A stretch of DNA of 64,000 bases, taken from DTYU01 sp040756575 (GTDB lineage: Bacteria > Bacillota > Desulfotomaculia > Desulfotomaculales > Ammonificaceae). Below are positions 34,367-43,011 of the stretch, in pieces. Under the pieces are notes generated by a model, which saw only the letters and a list, made by a program, of their open reading frames with translations, was not told the origin of the DNA and ran no database searches. Location: positions 62,001 through 126,000 of the forward strand of contig JBFLYP010000003.1 in NCBI GenBank assembly GCA_040756575.1, written 5' to 3'. Positions within the stretch are counted from its first letter, which is position 1, and the number at the start of each line of letters is the position of its first letter. The position numbers were made by a program, and so were the translations under genes.

Positions 34367-34880
34367 CGATCAGTTTCCTTTCTCTTAAGTAGTTATAAAT
34401 TATCATTGCTGAGGCATCGGGGTCCTGTTTTCCGGTGTCCACAGCAAAATCGGCGATATCGTACGCGCTGTGACGCTCCGCGAGCAACTGCTTGACCCGC
34501 TCTTGTAGATTACCTTTCAAGAGCGGCCGTCCCTTCTTCTTATTTTTTACACGCTGCATGATAACTTCCGGGTCTGCATAAAGCTTGATCAGAACACCGT
34601 TCTTTCTCAGCAGAGCCACGTTTTCTGGGTTCAGGACCATCCCTCCCCCGGTAGCTATCACGGTCCTGGTACTGTTTTCCAGCCTCCGGCACAGAAGGTT
34701 TTCTTCAGACCTGAACCGCACTTCGCCGTCCTCCTTAAAAATGCGGGCAACTGTTTTTCCGGTAAGCTCCTCAATTTCCGTGTCGGTATCCACAAAATCC
34801 CAGCCCAACAACCGGGCCAACCGTCTCCCCACCGCCGTCTTACCTGTACCCATGAAGCCGATCAGAACCACCTTTTTCAC
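34359..34880 (-). CDS. aroK: Shikimate kinase
   Basis: AroK phosphorylates shikimate with ATP. The 173 residues start VKKVVLIGFMGTGKTAVGRRLARLLGWDFVDTDTEIE with Walker A and the shikimate-binding Asp. They continue with FRSEENLLCRRLE and VIATGGGMVLNPENVALLRKNGVLIKLYA, then the lid KKKGRPLLKG. The GTG at 34880 overlaps the aroC stop as GTGA, and GGTGGGG lies before it. The open frame runs upstream to 35030 inside aroC but carries no family sequence. Confidence 0.94.
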   Translation of the reverse strand: MKKVVLIGFMGTGKTAVGRRLARLLGWDFVDTDTEIEELTGKTVARIFKEDGEVRFRSEENLLCRRLENSTRTVIATGGGMVLNPENVALLRKNGVLIKLYADPEVIMQRVKNKKKGRPLLKGNLQERVKQLLAERHSAYDIADFAVDTGKQDPDASAMIIYNYLRERKLIGD

Positions 34881-36046
34881 TGCCCCACCTGCCCCAGAAC
34901 ATTCCTGTATGTCTCGACGCGTTCTTTCACTTCTCTCACAGTGTCCCCGCCGAACTTCTCCAAAAGACTCCGTGCTATTTCCCATGCCACCACCGCTTCG
35001 GCAATGACGCACGCGGCCGGTACTGCACAAACATCTGATCGCTCATAAGCCGCCTTGACCTGTTCTTTCGTCTTAAGATCCACGCTTCTAAGCGGCTTTC
35101 TCAACGTAGGGATTGGTTTCATCGCCGCCCTGATAATTACGGCTTCGCCGTTTGTCATGCCACCCTCGATGCCGCCTGCGTTGTTCGTCTCACGGTAGAA
35201 ACCACGGCCCTGGGCGTAAAATATTTCGTCCTGGACAGCCGACCCGGTTAAAGCCGCCGCGGCAAATCCAAGGCCTACTTCGACTCCCTTAATTGCCTGT
35301 ATACTCATCACCGCCCCCGCCAGCCGACCGTCGATACGCCTGTCCCAATGGACGTAGCTTCCAAGGCCGGGGGGTGCACCGAAAACCCGGACCTCAAAAA
35401 CCCCGCCGAGTGAATCGCCTGCCTCCCTTGCCCGGTCGATTGCTCCCATCATCGCGGTGCTTCCTTCGATTTCCGCGCAGCGCACCGGCGAAGCCTCAAC
35501 CCTTTCCAATATCACCTCCGGCGGCGATTCATCAGGCTCTACTGCGATCTCCCCGATACGCAGAACCTGGCCGACAACCGCGATCCCTACCTCCTCGAGC
35601 AACCGGCGGGCAACACTCCCCGCTGCCACCCGCGCCGCGGTTTCCCGGGCACTGGAGCGCTCAAGAACGTTCCTGATATCGCTATGTTGATACTTTAGCG
35701 CACCCGCCAGGTCTGCGTGCCCCGGCCGCGGCCGCGTCAGAACCCGTTCTGCAAGGCTGGCATCCGGACCGGAAGCCATCACACTACGCCAGTTTTCCCA
35801 ATCCTTGTTGGATATCTTAAGTGCGATGGGTGAGCCGAGTGTAAATCCGCCGCGCACTCCCCCGAGTATTTCTACGCGGTCTTCTTCGATTTTTTGGCGG
35901 CTGCCCCTGCCATAGCCGCTCTGGCGCCGTGCAAGCTGCCGGTTGATGTACTCAGCGGTTAAGTAGAGACCGGAAACCATCCCTTCTATTACCGCAAGCA
36001 GAGCCGGGCCGTGTGATTCTCCGGCAGTTAAGTAGCGAAGAGTCAT
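34877..36046 (-). CDS. aroC: Chorismate synthase
   Basis: AroC makes chorismate from EPSP and needs reduced FMN. The 389 residues begin LRYLTAGESHGPALLAVIEGMVSGL. They include RRQSGYGRGSRQKIEEDRVEILGGVRGGFTLGSPIAL, RPRPGHADLAGALKYQHSDIRNVLERSSARETAARVAAG and RETNNAGGIEGGMTNGEAVIIRAAMKPIPTLRKPL, with the FMN-binding residues. It leads the aroC-aroK-aroB overlap set. The 254 bases before it carry a strong inverted repeat. Confidence 0.96.
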   Translation of the reverse strand: MTLRYLTAGESHGPALLAVIEGMVSGLYLTAEYINRQLARRQSGYGRGSRQKIEEDRVEILGGVRGGFTLGSPIALKISNKDWENWRSVMASGPDASLAERVLTRPRPGHADLAGALKYQHSDIRNVLERSSARETAARVAAGSVARRLLEEVGIAVVGQVLRIGEIAVEPDESPPEVILERVEASPVRCAEIEGSTAMMGAIDRAREAGDSLGGVFEVRVFGAPPGLGSYVHWDRRIDGRLAGAVMSIQAIKGVEVGLGFAAAALTGSAVQDEIFYAQGRGFYRETNNAGGIEGGMTNGEAVIIRAAMKPIPTLRKPLRSVDLKTKEQVKAAYERSDVCAVPAACVIAEAVVAWEIARSLLEKFGGDTVREVKERVETYRNVLGQVGQ

Positions 36047-36176
36047 AACTGATAACCTTTCTCCTTACCTAAAAAATGATTAGTCACCAAATGTCATCAT
36101 CCGGCCGCTGTCGTTACCTCTTAGGCGTCCAGCACTTACCCCAGGACAAACGGCCCAACCCGATAGTATACTTGAT

Positions 36177-36206
36177 CCCCAGCGCTTTAACTGCTGAGCG
36201 CTGGGG
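36177..36206. repeat. Perfect 10-bp inverted repeat between aroE and aroC
   Basis: CCCCAGCGCT and AGCGCTGGGG flank a ten-base loop. There is no T-run on either strand, so it is a poor intrinsic terminator. It could be a hairpin in the aroE-aroC intercistronic RNA or an operator. Confidence 0.6.
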
Positions 36207-36300
36207 TAGTGCTACGACATTATTCGTGTAATTTCGCTAAAACCTGAGAAAAATCCTGCCTTGGGCGATTGAAAAGGACTTCAAAGGAAGTTACTTTGCA

Positions 36301-37200
36301 CTACAGGTGCGGATTATCAGCATGGCGCCGGACAAACGTATCCATCAGCGCTTGCCGCATAATCTCCACCGGTGCCTCCCGCCCGGTCCATAATTCGAAA
36401 GCAGCAGCCCCTTGGTGTAGCAACATGGCAAGTCCGTTCTGCGTTGCTGCCCCGCCTGCCGCCGCCGCGCGCAGAAAACCCGTTTGCGGCGGATTGTAAA
36501 CGAGGTCCACTACTAATTGTCCTTTGTGGAAGATTCCGCCGGGAACCGGCGGTTTTTCGTTTTCCTGCGGGTGCATCCCGAGGCTGGTAGTCTGAGCCAC
36601 AATCCCGGCCGCCCGGATAGCAGCAGCACCGGACGTTTCAAGTTCCTCCCATGAGAAGGCCTCCGCTTCTGCTCCAGTAGCCTTCGCTACATGCTCTGCA
36701 AGTGAACTCGCACGGCGGTAAGTCCTGTTAAAGATCGTAATTCGCCTTACTCCCGCCTTCCCGAGCGCAACACATACCGCCCTTGCAGCTCCGCCAGCTC
36801 CAAGTACCACGGCGTCAGCACCCCGGGTTTCGAATCCCTCTTCTCTTATCGCCCGCAAAAACCCGCTGCCATCCGTATTATATCCGGTCAGTCGGCCGCC
36901 ACGGTTAACGATCGTATTTACAGCGCCGATAATCCGTGCATCTTCCGAAATCTCATCCAGGTACGGCAATACATCCTCTTTATGCGGCACAGTAATATTA
37001 ACTCCAGCAATTCCGAGCGCTCTAACCGCTGCGATCGCAGCACCCAGTCCGTCCTTTGTTACGTGAAAAGGCAGATAAACGAAGTTAAGCCCCAGGGCCG
37101 CAAACGCCGAGTTATGCATTGCCGGTGACAGCGTATGTGCCACCGGATCTCCAAAGATACCGGTCACCCTGGTTTCGCCGTTTATCCTCAGGTCAGCCAC
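36301..37200 (-). CDS. aroE: Shikimate dehydrogenase
   Basis: AroE reduces 3-dehydroshikimate with NADPH. The 299 residues contain VTGIFGDPVAHTLSPAMHNSAFAALGLNFVYLPF (substrate site, with His-Thr in place of the usual His-Ser), the catalytic lysine region GVNITVPHKEDVLPYLD, and INTIVNRGGRLTGYNTDGSGF. The nucleotide loop is VVLGAGGAARAVCVAL with FNRTYRRA. The GTG at 37200 has GGAGG seven bases upstream and overlaps the end of yqeG by eight bases. The 3' side holds an inverted repeat before aroC. Confidence 0.95.
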   Translation of the reverse strand: MADLRINGETRVTGIFGDPVAHTLSPAMHNSAFAALGLNFVYLPFHVTKDGLGAAIAAVRALGIAGVNITVPHKEDVLPYLDEISEDARIIGAVNTIVNRGGRLTGYNTDGSGFLRAIREEGFETRGADAVVLGAGGAARAVCVALGKAGVRRITIFNRTYRRASSLAEHVAKATGAEAEAFSWEELETSGAAAIRAAGIVAQTTSLGMHPQENEKPPVPGGIFHKGQLVVDLVYNPPQTGFLRAAAAGGAATQNGLAMLLHQGAAAFELWTGREAPVEIMRQALMDTFVRRHADNPHL

Positions 37201-37723
37201 CGCTTTCCCTCCCTGCGGCAAGACTGCTTTGCGCCTTGATCCAAGGCAGCAGGAGCCGTTCGATCCTGCGTATAATTAGCCGAGTCATGATGAAGTCAGG
37301 ACCGCCGAGGGATGAAACCAGTATGGTATAAAGTCCCAAGCGGTTCCCGCCGAGAACATCGGTGAACAACTGGTCACCCACCATTGCTGTTTCCGCCGGT
37401 CTTGTGCCCAGAAGCGCAAGCGCTTTCCGGAAAGGCCGGCCGCGTGGTTTAACGGCCCGAAAAACACCCGGAAGGCCCAGGGTACTGGCAAGCCTTCCCC
37501 CCTTACTTCGGGAGTTGTTTGAGACTATGCACAACTTGAAACCGTTCTGGCGAAGTGATTCGAGCCACTTCAATATCCGCGGTTCCGCCCTTTCCTCTCC
37601 TCGGGTCACCAGCGTGTTGTCCAGGTCTAAAATCAGCGCACGGATGCCCATATTTTTTAACAGCTCCGGTTGCAGATCAAATACGGACTCTACGTATAAC
37701 CTGGGAATTAGCAGCTTAAACAA
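37193..37723 (-). CDS. YqeG family HAD IIIA-type phosphatase
   Basis: A 176-residue HAD-superfamily protein. Motif I is LILDLDNTLV (DxDxT), motif II is LCIVSNNSRSKG, the lysine region is AVKPRGRPFRKAL, and motif III/IV is AMVGDQLFTDVLGGNRLGLYTILV. The N-terminus LLIPRLYVESVFDLQPELLKNMGI is typical of YqeG. Substrate is unknown; mitochondrial and plastid relatives act on phosphatidylglycerophosphate, and that role is possible. It overlaps both neighbours by eight bases, mobAB upstream and aroE downstream. Confidence 0.9.
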   Translation of the reverse strand: MFKLLIPRLYVESVFDLQPELLKNMGIRALILDLDNTLVTRGEERAEPRILKWLESLRQNGFKLCIVSNNSRSKGGRLASTLGLPGVFRAVKPRGRPFRKALALLGTRPAETAMVGDQLFTDVLGGNRLGLYTILVSSLGGPDFIMTRLIIRRIERLLLPWIKAQSSLAAGRESGG

Positions 37724-38789
37724 CTTTGCCCTCCCGCTTTAAGAAAAGATCAATAATGAACGCGGCGATCTCTGCTGTTTGATCCGGCTTAAAAGTTCTA
37801 ACCCCGTGAACTTTTCCTCTCTGTGTTACTACCGCTATCGTGCGCTCGTCAACTTCGGCTTGCTCATCCGCGTCGATCACCCGGATCTGCAAAAGCGGCG
37901 CGTCTTTATACCCTTCTATTATAATTATGTCACTCCCTTCTTCCAAGGGCCCCAGCACAGACCCGAGCGGCGGCTCGCCTTCGCTTTGAAAATAAAAAGA
38001 CCCGCCGGGACCCGCAAGCGCTGTTTTAACCGCACCTGCCTGCATATACCTGAAGGTGTCCTTCCCGGGAATATCCCTGAGGGTATGCCTCGTATGCTTC
38101 AGCACCGCCGTCCTGTACCCGGCCCTGCTGAGTTCCTTTGCAACCCCCTCGATCAGGCTTGTTTTCCCAGTTTTCGAGCGCCCCACCACCCCTACCATAG
38201 GAACCGGGGTAAACAGCCTCTGTTGAAGCCGGTTTACCTCGGCAGGAGTATTCACGTTTAGAAAAACGCGGCGGAAATTGCGCCGCCAGGAGAAGTCTGC
38301 TTCTGTCAGGTAGCAGACCCTCACCTCACCGAGAAAACCGACCACGCGGAGGCGTCCCGCTTCAATACACCGCGCAACATGATCGAGGCACGTTTTACGA
38401 TAAGCCGCAAAAAGGGGCTCCAACCTCCCCCCGACATACGGGACTGCAGCGTCAAACCCCTCGGCACGCTGTACTATATAGCGGGCAACTTCCCCGTCCG
38501 CAAAAGGGAGGTCGCAGGCCGCGATAAAAACGAGTTCGTGGCTCGCGAAGGATAACGCTGCGTGTATGCCGCCGAGCGGCCCCATTCCAGGGATAATATC
38601 GGGTACGACCTTCTCCGCAAGGCCGCCGTATACTTCCGGATCCCCTGCGATCATTACCTCCGTGAAAACCTCCCGCAAAGCCGCCAGGACCCGCTCAATT
38701 AACGGACGCCCGTCCACCAGCAAGAAAGCCTTATTCTCTCCCATCCGCCTGCTCTTCCCGCCTGCCAGGACTACTCCGGTCGTTTGCAT
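37716..38789 (-). CDS. MobA-MobB fusion: molybdenum cofactor guanylyltransferase plus GTP-binding adapter
   Basis: The N-terminal 190 residues are MobA: TGVVLAGGKSRRMGENKAFLLVDGRPLIERVL, DIIPGMGPLGGIHAAL and FIAACDLPFADG, which attach GMP to molybdopterin. The C-terminal part from about residue 200 is MobB: MVGVVGRSKTGKTSLIEGVAKELSRAGYRTAVLKH with its P-loop, and IIIIEGYKDAPLLQIRVI. A fused MobAB implies molybdoenzymes or tungstoenzymes in the cell. The ATG at 38789 has GGAGG ten bases upstream; an ATG seven codons earlier has none. Confidence 0.9.
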   Translation of the reverse strand: MQTTGVVLAGGKSRRMGENKAFLLVDGRPLIERVLAALREVFTEVMIAGDPEVYGGLAEKVVPDIIPGMGPLGGIHAALSFASHELVFIAACDLPFADGEVARYIVQRAEGFDAAVPYVGGRLEPLFAAYRKTCLDHVARCIEAGRLRVVGFLGEVRVCYLTEADFSWRRNFRRVFLNVNTPAEVNRLQQRLFTPVPMVGVVGRSKTGKTSLIEGVAKELSRAGYRTAVLKHTRHTLRDIPGKDTFRYMQAGAVKTALAGPGGSFYFQSEGEPPLGSVLGPLEEGSDIIIIEGYKDAPLLQIRVIDADEQAEVDERTIAVVTQRGKVHGVRTFKPDQTAEIAAFIIDLFLKREGKVV

Positions 38790-39125
38790 AAAGAGGCTTC
38801 CTCCCCCCATCTTTTTAGCTTAACCTAAAATCTGTTTTACCGCCAGAGGTATAAATAAAAATTGAGCGGACAGGCACAACGGATGTCGAAACGACGTAAC
38901 ATAATGATGCGTCCGTTCAAAGGAATCGAACCAACCGGATGGACCCGCGGACAGCAGCCTGCAAGGCTGGCGCATGTGGGTTCAAAGCAATCGAATCAGC
39001 CCGATGACAGCTTTTCTTCGACACGCTTGGTTTCACACTTCACCGCCGGAGGGGGTCGATATATTTCCCGGGAAACCGTATTCATACGGGCTAAGCAGGA
39101 GCCATACTTTCCAAGGAGGGGTCAG
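38790..39125. other. Divergent intergenic region mobAB / sigK with direct repeats
   Basis: About 336 bases between divergent genes. It holds two 27-base direct repeats starting GTTCAAAG at 38915-38941 and 38980-39006, differing at four positions with a 65-base period. It also holds a small CCGTAT-TC-ATACGG inverted repeat at 39077-39090. The open frame leading into sigK from 38862 has no protein features. No convincing sigma-E promoter was found. Confidence 0.6.
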
Positions 39126-39821
39126 ATGCTGTCCACTTTCAGCGCCGCGTTAAGCCTGGTTCATGATTTCCTTTTTCTTCTTGGATACGTTACCAACAAT
39201 TCCTTCCCGCAACCGCTCTCCGCAGACGAAGAGAGAAAATACCTAAGGCAGATGCTTCGCGGGGATGAAGCCGCGCGTAACATTCTGATCGAGCATAACC
39301 TGCGCCTTGTAGCGCACATTGTGAAAAAGTACGAACCCACCGGGTATGACGTGGAGGACTTGATCTCAATCGGTACAGTGGGACTGGTGAAAGCGATCAA
39401 AACATATAATCCCAAAAAAGGCACCAGGCTCGCCACATACGCTGCACGTTGCATTGAAAATGAAATCCTGATGTACTTCCGCACCTGCAAAAAAAGCCGG
39501 GCCGAGATCTCCCTGTACGAACCCGTTGGTGTTGACAAAGAAGGTAACGAGGTTTTTCTCATTGACATCCTGGGCAGTGATCCTGACACGGTAATTGAAC
39601 AGGTATCGCGCAGGATAGATAAGAAAACCCTCCGCGAGAAGCTCACCAGCCTTAACTCTCGCGAGCGAAAGATAATCGCGTCCCGGTACGGCTTGGTAGA
39701 CGGCCGCCGCCTGACCCAGCACGAGATTGCCGAGTCGCTGGGTATCTCCAGGAGCTATGTCTCACGGATCGAGAAAAATGCCCTGGAGAAACTCTGTACG
39801 GACTGCAAGACTTGTAGTTGA
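39126..39821 (+). CDS. sigK: Pro-sigma-K, late mother-cell sporulation sigma factor
   Basis: Sigma-K drives late mother-cell genes for coat and cortex. The 231-residue product keeps a pro-sequence of about 20 hydrophobic residues (MLSTFSAALSLVHDFLFLLG) before YVTNNSFPQPLSADEE. This is the site where SpoIVFB-type cleavage is expected. Core regions are EHNLRLVAHIVKKYEPTGYDVEDLISIGTVGLVKAI, ATYAARCIENEILMYFR, and region 4 LTQHEIAESLGISRSYVSRIEKNALEKL. AAGGAGG lies six bases before the ATG. The gene is continuous, with no skin-type insertion. It is on the plus strand against the surrounding genes. Confidence 0.96.
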   Translation: MLSTFSAALSLVHDFLFLLGYVTNNSFPQPLSADEERKYLRQMLRGDEAARNILIEHNLRLVAHIVKKYEPTGYDVEDLISIGTVGLVKAIKTYNPKKGTRLATYAARCIENEILMYFRTCKKSRAEISLYEPVGVDKEGNEVFLIDILGSDPDTVIEQVSRRIDKKTLREKLTSLNSRERKIIASRYGLVDGRRLTQHEIAESLGISRSYVSRIEKNALEKLCTDCKTCS

Positions 39822-39962
39822 TTAAACACCGCATGAAATACGGGCGCGGGTCGCTTTTCACCCGGGAGCAGATTCCGCCGAGCCAAGGTACCGGCGTAAG
39901 CTTTGCTTTTGTTTTTGCGACGGGTTCAGGAGACCCGCAAGACTTCGCCTGGACAATACCCC

Positions 39963-40547
39963 TCAACGCCGGCTGCCGGGTTTAACAGCAGGAACGCCCT
40001 TGCGGCATAACGGGCATTCTGAAATCTCCCAGTTCGCCGCGTTGACGTTCAGCAAGGCTTTAAACGGCGCATCGAAGTTTGCCTTACCGCCGCTGCGGTC
40101 TATAAGCGCGCCAAAGCCTGCTATTTTGGCGCCTAAAGCCACTGCAGCGGCGGCTGCTTCCTTCGCCGAGCCCCCTGTAGTCACCACGTCTTCCACGACC
40201 AGCACCGGCTCACCCCAAGCCAAGCTGAAGCCCCGACGCAGTTTCATCACGCCGTCAACCCTTTCTGTGAACAAGGCACGCACACGCAGGGCACGCGCCA
40301 CCTCGTGGGCAACAATAATCCCGCCCAGCGCCGGTCCCAAAACGCACCCGACGCGAAATGCGCCAAAACGCTCGGCCAGCGCCGCGCCCAGCCGCCGTGC
40401 ATAATCGGGGTACTGCAGGACAAGGGCGCACTGTATGTATGTGTCGCTGTGCCTTCCGGACGTTAAGATAAAATGCCCTGAGAGTATTGCTCCGGTAGTT
40501 TCAAAAATCCGTCGTATCTCATCCTGATCCAAAAAACCACCACGCAA
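39963..40547 (-). CDS. pyrE: Orotate phosphoribosyltransferase
   Basis: PyrE joins orotate and PRPP to OMP. The 194-residue protein has IFETTGAILSGHFILTSGRHSDTYIQCALVLQYP, GCVLGPALGGIIVAHEVARAL, the PRPP motif VLVVEDVVTTGGSAKEA and an unusual short zinc-like end with CPLC. It is the last pyr gene and converges on sigK across 141 bases. It lies 12 bases after pyrF. Confidence 0.95.
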   Translation of the reverse strand: MRGGFLDQDEIRRIFETTGAILSGHFILTSGRHSDTYIQCALVLQYPDYARRLGAALAERFGAFRVGCVLGPALGGIIVAHEVARALRVRALFTERVDGVMKLRRGFSLAWGEPVLVVEDVVTTGGSAKEAAAAAVALGAKIAGFGALIDRSGGKANFDAPFKALLNVNAANWEISECPLCRKGVPAVKPGSRR

Positions 40548-40559
40548 TCATTTGTCGGT

Positions 40560-41288
40560 TTACTCCGGCTCAAGGGAAGCCAGGATTTCCGTTAACGCTT
40601 TCACCGGGTCAGCCCCAGCAATTACCGGCCGTCCCACCACAATGTAGTCCGCTCCGGCCCTTACCGCCTCCGCCGGAGTCATTACCCGCTTTTGGTCACC
40701 CACAGCGGAACCCGCAGGACGAACACCGGGTGTAATGATCAAAAAATCCCTCCCGCAAGCCTTCCTGACGCTTTCGGCTTCCCAGGGCGATGCCACCACC
40801 CCGTCAAGGCCGCATTCCCTCGCCATTTGCGCCCAGGCGACCACCTGCTCCTCCACGGCATTATTGACCCCTAATTCCTCCCGCAGCACCTTATCGTCAA
40901 TACTGGTCAACACGGTGACGGCCACCACTTTAGGCCTCTGTACACCAAGCCGGGCCGCCTCTTCAGCAGCCGCATCCCTTGCCGCCCGCATCATTGCCCG
41001 CCCGCCCGCTGCATGAACGTTAAGCATGGTTGCTCCCTGGGCAACCAGAGCCCTGACCCCGCCTGCTACCGTGGAAGGAATATCGTGCAGCTTAAGATCG
41101 GCAAAAACAACCGGTACTTGATTCCGTAAATAGAAAAGCGCTTCAGGGCCGGCGCGGTAGTAAAGGCGCATACCAACCTTAAAACCACCGACAAAACCGG
41201 ATAGGCATTTCACAAGTGCCCGTGCCTTATCCCAGCTGTCCACATCCAGAGCCACAATAAGCCGTTCATTAGCAGCCGTTTTCGCCAT
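40560..41288 (-). CDS. pyrF: Orotidine-5'-phosphate decarboxylase
   Basis: PyrF decarboxylates OMP to UMP. The 242-residue TIM barrel has LIVALDVDSWDKARALVK, the catalytic VVFADLKLHDIPSTVAGGVRAL (the Asp-x-Lys-x-x-Asp set), MLNVHAAGG, and TPGVRPAGSAVGDQKRVMTPAEAVRAGADYIVVGRPV, the phosphate site. It lies between pyrD and pyrE. Confidence 0.96.
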   Translation of the reverse strand: MAKTAANERLIVALDVDSWDKARALVKCLSGFVGGFKVGMRLYYRAGPEALFYLRNQVPVVFADLKLHDIPSTVAGGVRALVAQGATMLNVHAAGGRAMMRAARDAAAEEAARLGVQRPKVVAVTVLTSIDDKVLREELGVNNAVEEQVVAWAQMARECGLDGVVASPWEAESVRKACGRDFLIITPGVRPAGSAVGDQKRVMTPAEAVRAGADYIVVGRPVIAGADPVKALTEILASLEPE

Positions 41289-41320
41289 CTTTTCGAGCGT
41301 CCTTTAAAAACCAACCAGTC

Positions 41321-42241
41321 TTATTTATGTGCAGCGCCGATTATCTCCTTTATGTCACTTATTCCCTCAGCAGCCAGAGCCCAGCTCAGTCCGTCGATCA
41401 TTTCCGTTGTCAGACGCGGGTTGACAAAGTTCCCGGTTCCCACCGCTACCGCCGTCGCTCCGCAAAGAATAAACTCAAGTGCGTCATTCGCACTCATAAT
41501 GCCGCCCATTCCGATAACCGGCAGGCCGACCTCTTTATAAATCCGCCACACCGCCCACAGCGCCACCGGCTTTATTGCCGGTCCGGACAGGCCCCCGGTA
41601 ATGTTGCCCAAGACCGGCCGCCTCTGCCGGATATCTACGGCCAGGCCCGGTAGAGTGTTTATAAGCGATACGCCGCTGGCACCGGCAGACGCCACCGCCC
41701 CTGCAACAGTCACCACATCCACCCCCAGTACACCCAACTTAACAAAAACAGGAAGGTTACCGGCAACCCGGCGCACCTCCGCCGTTACCGCCGCAGCAGT
41801 GTCCGTGTCGCAGCCGAAGGCCAGACCCCCGCGCCTTACGTTGGGACACGATATGTTGACTTCAATCCCGTCAACCCCCGCTGCAACAAAACGCTCGGCA
41901 ACCTTGCCGTATTCTTCAACAGTCTCGCCGGCAACACTTGCAATAACCCTTGCCCGGCGCTCTTTTAGCTTCGGCAGTATATCGCGCACAACGACTTCGA
42001 CGCCCGGGTTCTCCAGCCCGATGCTGTTCAACATACCAGCTGGCGTTTCAGCTATCCGAGGGGGCGGATTACCCTGTCGCGGAAGCAGAGTCACGCTTTT
42101 CAGCACCACTGCGCCGATTGTCCCCAGATCGACTAAAGGTGCATACTCGACCCCGAAACCGAAGGTTCCTGATGCAGTCAGTACGGGGTTTTTAAGCTTC
42201 AGACCTGCAAGATTCACCTCCAGGATCGGCCTCATTCCCAA
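41321..42241 (-). CDS. pyrD: Dihydroorotate dehydrogenase, catalytic subunit (class 1B)
   Basis: This subunit holds FMN and oxidises dihydroorotate. The 306 residues have NPVLTASGTFGFG, PPRIAETPAGMLNSIGLENPG, the SCPN loop with the class-1 catalytic cysteine (EVNISCPNVRRGGLAFG), PVFVKLG and VIGMGGIMSANDALEFILCGATAVAVGTGNF. Pairing with pyrK marks it as the NAD-linked class 1B enzyme. It overlaps pyrK by ten bases. Confidence 0.95.
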   Translation of the reverse strand: MGMRPILEVNLAGLKLKNPVLTASGTFGFGVEYAPLVDLGTIGAVVLKSVTLLPRQGNPPPRIAETPAGMLNSIGLENPGVEVVVRDILPKLKERRARVIASVAGETVEEYGKVAERFVAAGVDGIEVNISCPNVRRGGLAFGCDTDTAAAVTAEVRRVAGNLPVFVKLGVLGVDVVTVAGAVASAGASGVSLINTLPGLAVDIRQRRPVLGNITGGLSGPAIKPVALWAVWRIYKEVGLPVIGMGGIMSANDALEFILCGATAVAVGTGNFVNPRLTTEMIDGLSWALAAEGISDIKEIIGAAHK

Positions 42242-43011
42242 ATCACCTCTTCCGCATTAAAAACGGGACCGTCGGTGCATACCCGCTTATAAACGGGTCC
42301 GTCGGGAGTCCTCACCTTAACGGCGCAACCCCTGCAGGCGCCTATGCCGCACCCCATCCGCTGCTCAAGCGAAAACTCCGCCTTTGTAACTCCGGCCTCC
42401 TTTAGTACTGAGGACAAGGCCGCAAGCATGCGAGGCGGTCCGGCTGCGTACACCATGTCCGCCGGCGGTATCCCTTTTGATTTCAAGAGATCCACCACCG
42501 TTCCTTTAAAACCAACCGAACCGTTGTCGGTAGCAGTGTATAAATTCGTGCGCAATGCTGTCAACTCTTCAGCAAGGAGCAGGTCAAACCGGTTTTGCGC
42601 CCCGTAAAAAAGGTTCACTTCATTCCCCAACGCCCTCAGTCGCTGTATTAGAAAATAGAGCGGGGCGATCCCGATACCCCCGGCTACCACCGTAAAACGC
42701 CCGTTTGGAGGAACTGTGTAAGCCTTTCCAAGCGGACCGAATACGTTCAGCCTCCGCCCTAATTTTTTCCCTGCCATAAGCGTTGTTCCCCTGCCGACCA
42801 CGCGGTAAAGGATTTTAACCAGCCCAAGTTCCCTGTCTACCGTGCAAATGCTGAAAGGCCTGCGCAAAAGCGGGTCAAGAGTCACGCTGGTTTTTATCAT
42901 TACAAACTGTCCCGGCTGTGCCTGCCTGGCAATCTCGGGAACATATATCTCGAGGCGGTAGCATCCCGTCGCTACTTTTCGCTGTGTTACGATTTCAGCT
43001 TCGTAAATCAC
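42232..43011 (-). CDS. pyrK: Dihydroorotate dehydrogenase electron-transfer subunit
   Basis: PyrK carries FAD and a 2Fe-2S cluster and passes electrons from PyrD to NAD. The 259 residues have the flavin motif PLLRRPFSICTVD, VVAGGIGIAPLYFLIQRL, and the cluster motif MGCGIGACRGCAVKVRTPDGPVYKRVCTDGPVF with four cysteines. The GTG start overlaps the carB stop. Confidence 0.95.
   Translation of the reverse strand: MIYEAEIVTQRKVATGCYRLEIYVPEIARQAQPGQFVMIKTSVTLDPLLRRPFSICTVDRELGLVKILYRVVGRGTTLMAGKKLGRRLNVFGPLGKAYTVPPNGRFTVVAGGIGIAPLYFLIQRLRALGNEVNLFYGAQNRFDLLLAEELTALRTNLYTATDNGSVGFKGTVVDLLKSKGIPPADMVYAAGPPRMLAALSSVLKEAGVTKAEFSLEQRMGCGIGACRGCAVKVRTPDGPVYKRVCTDGPVFNAEEVIWE

Noticed and set aside
37716..38789. 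MobA and MobB as two frameshifted or adjacent genes
   Set aside because: The frame is continuous with a normal linker; the fusion is real and known in other bacteria.
39058..39090. Possible sigma-E promoter for sigK (ATATATT and CATACGGG)
   Set aside because: The spacer is 17 bases, too long for sigma-E, and the -10 match fails in its second half.
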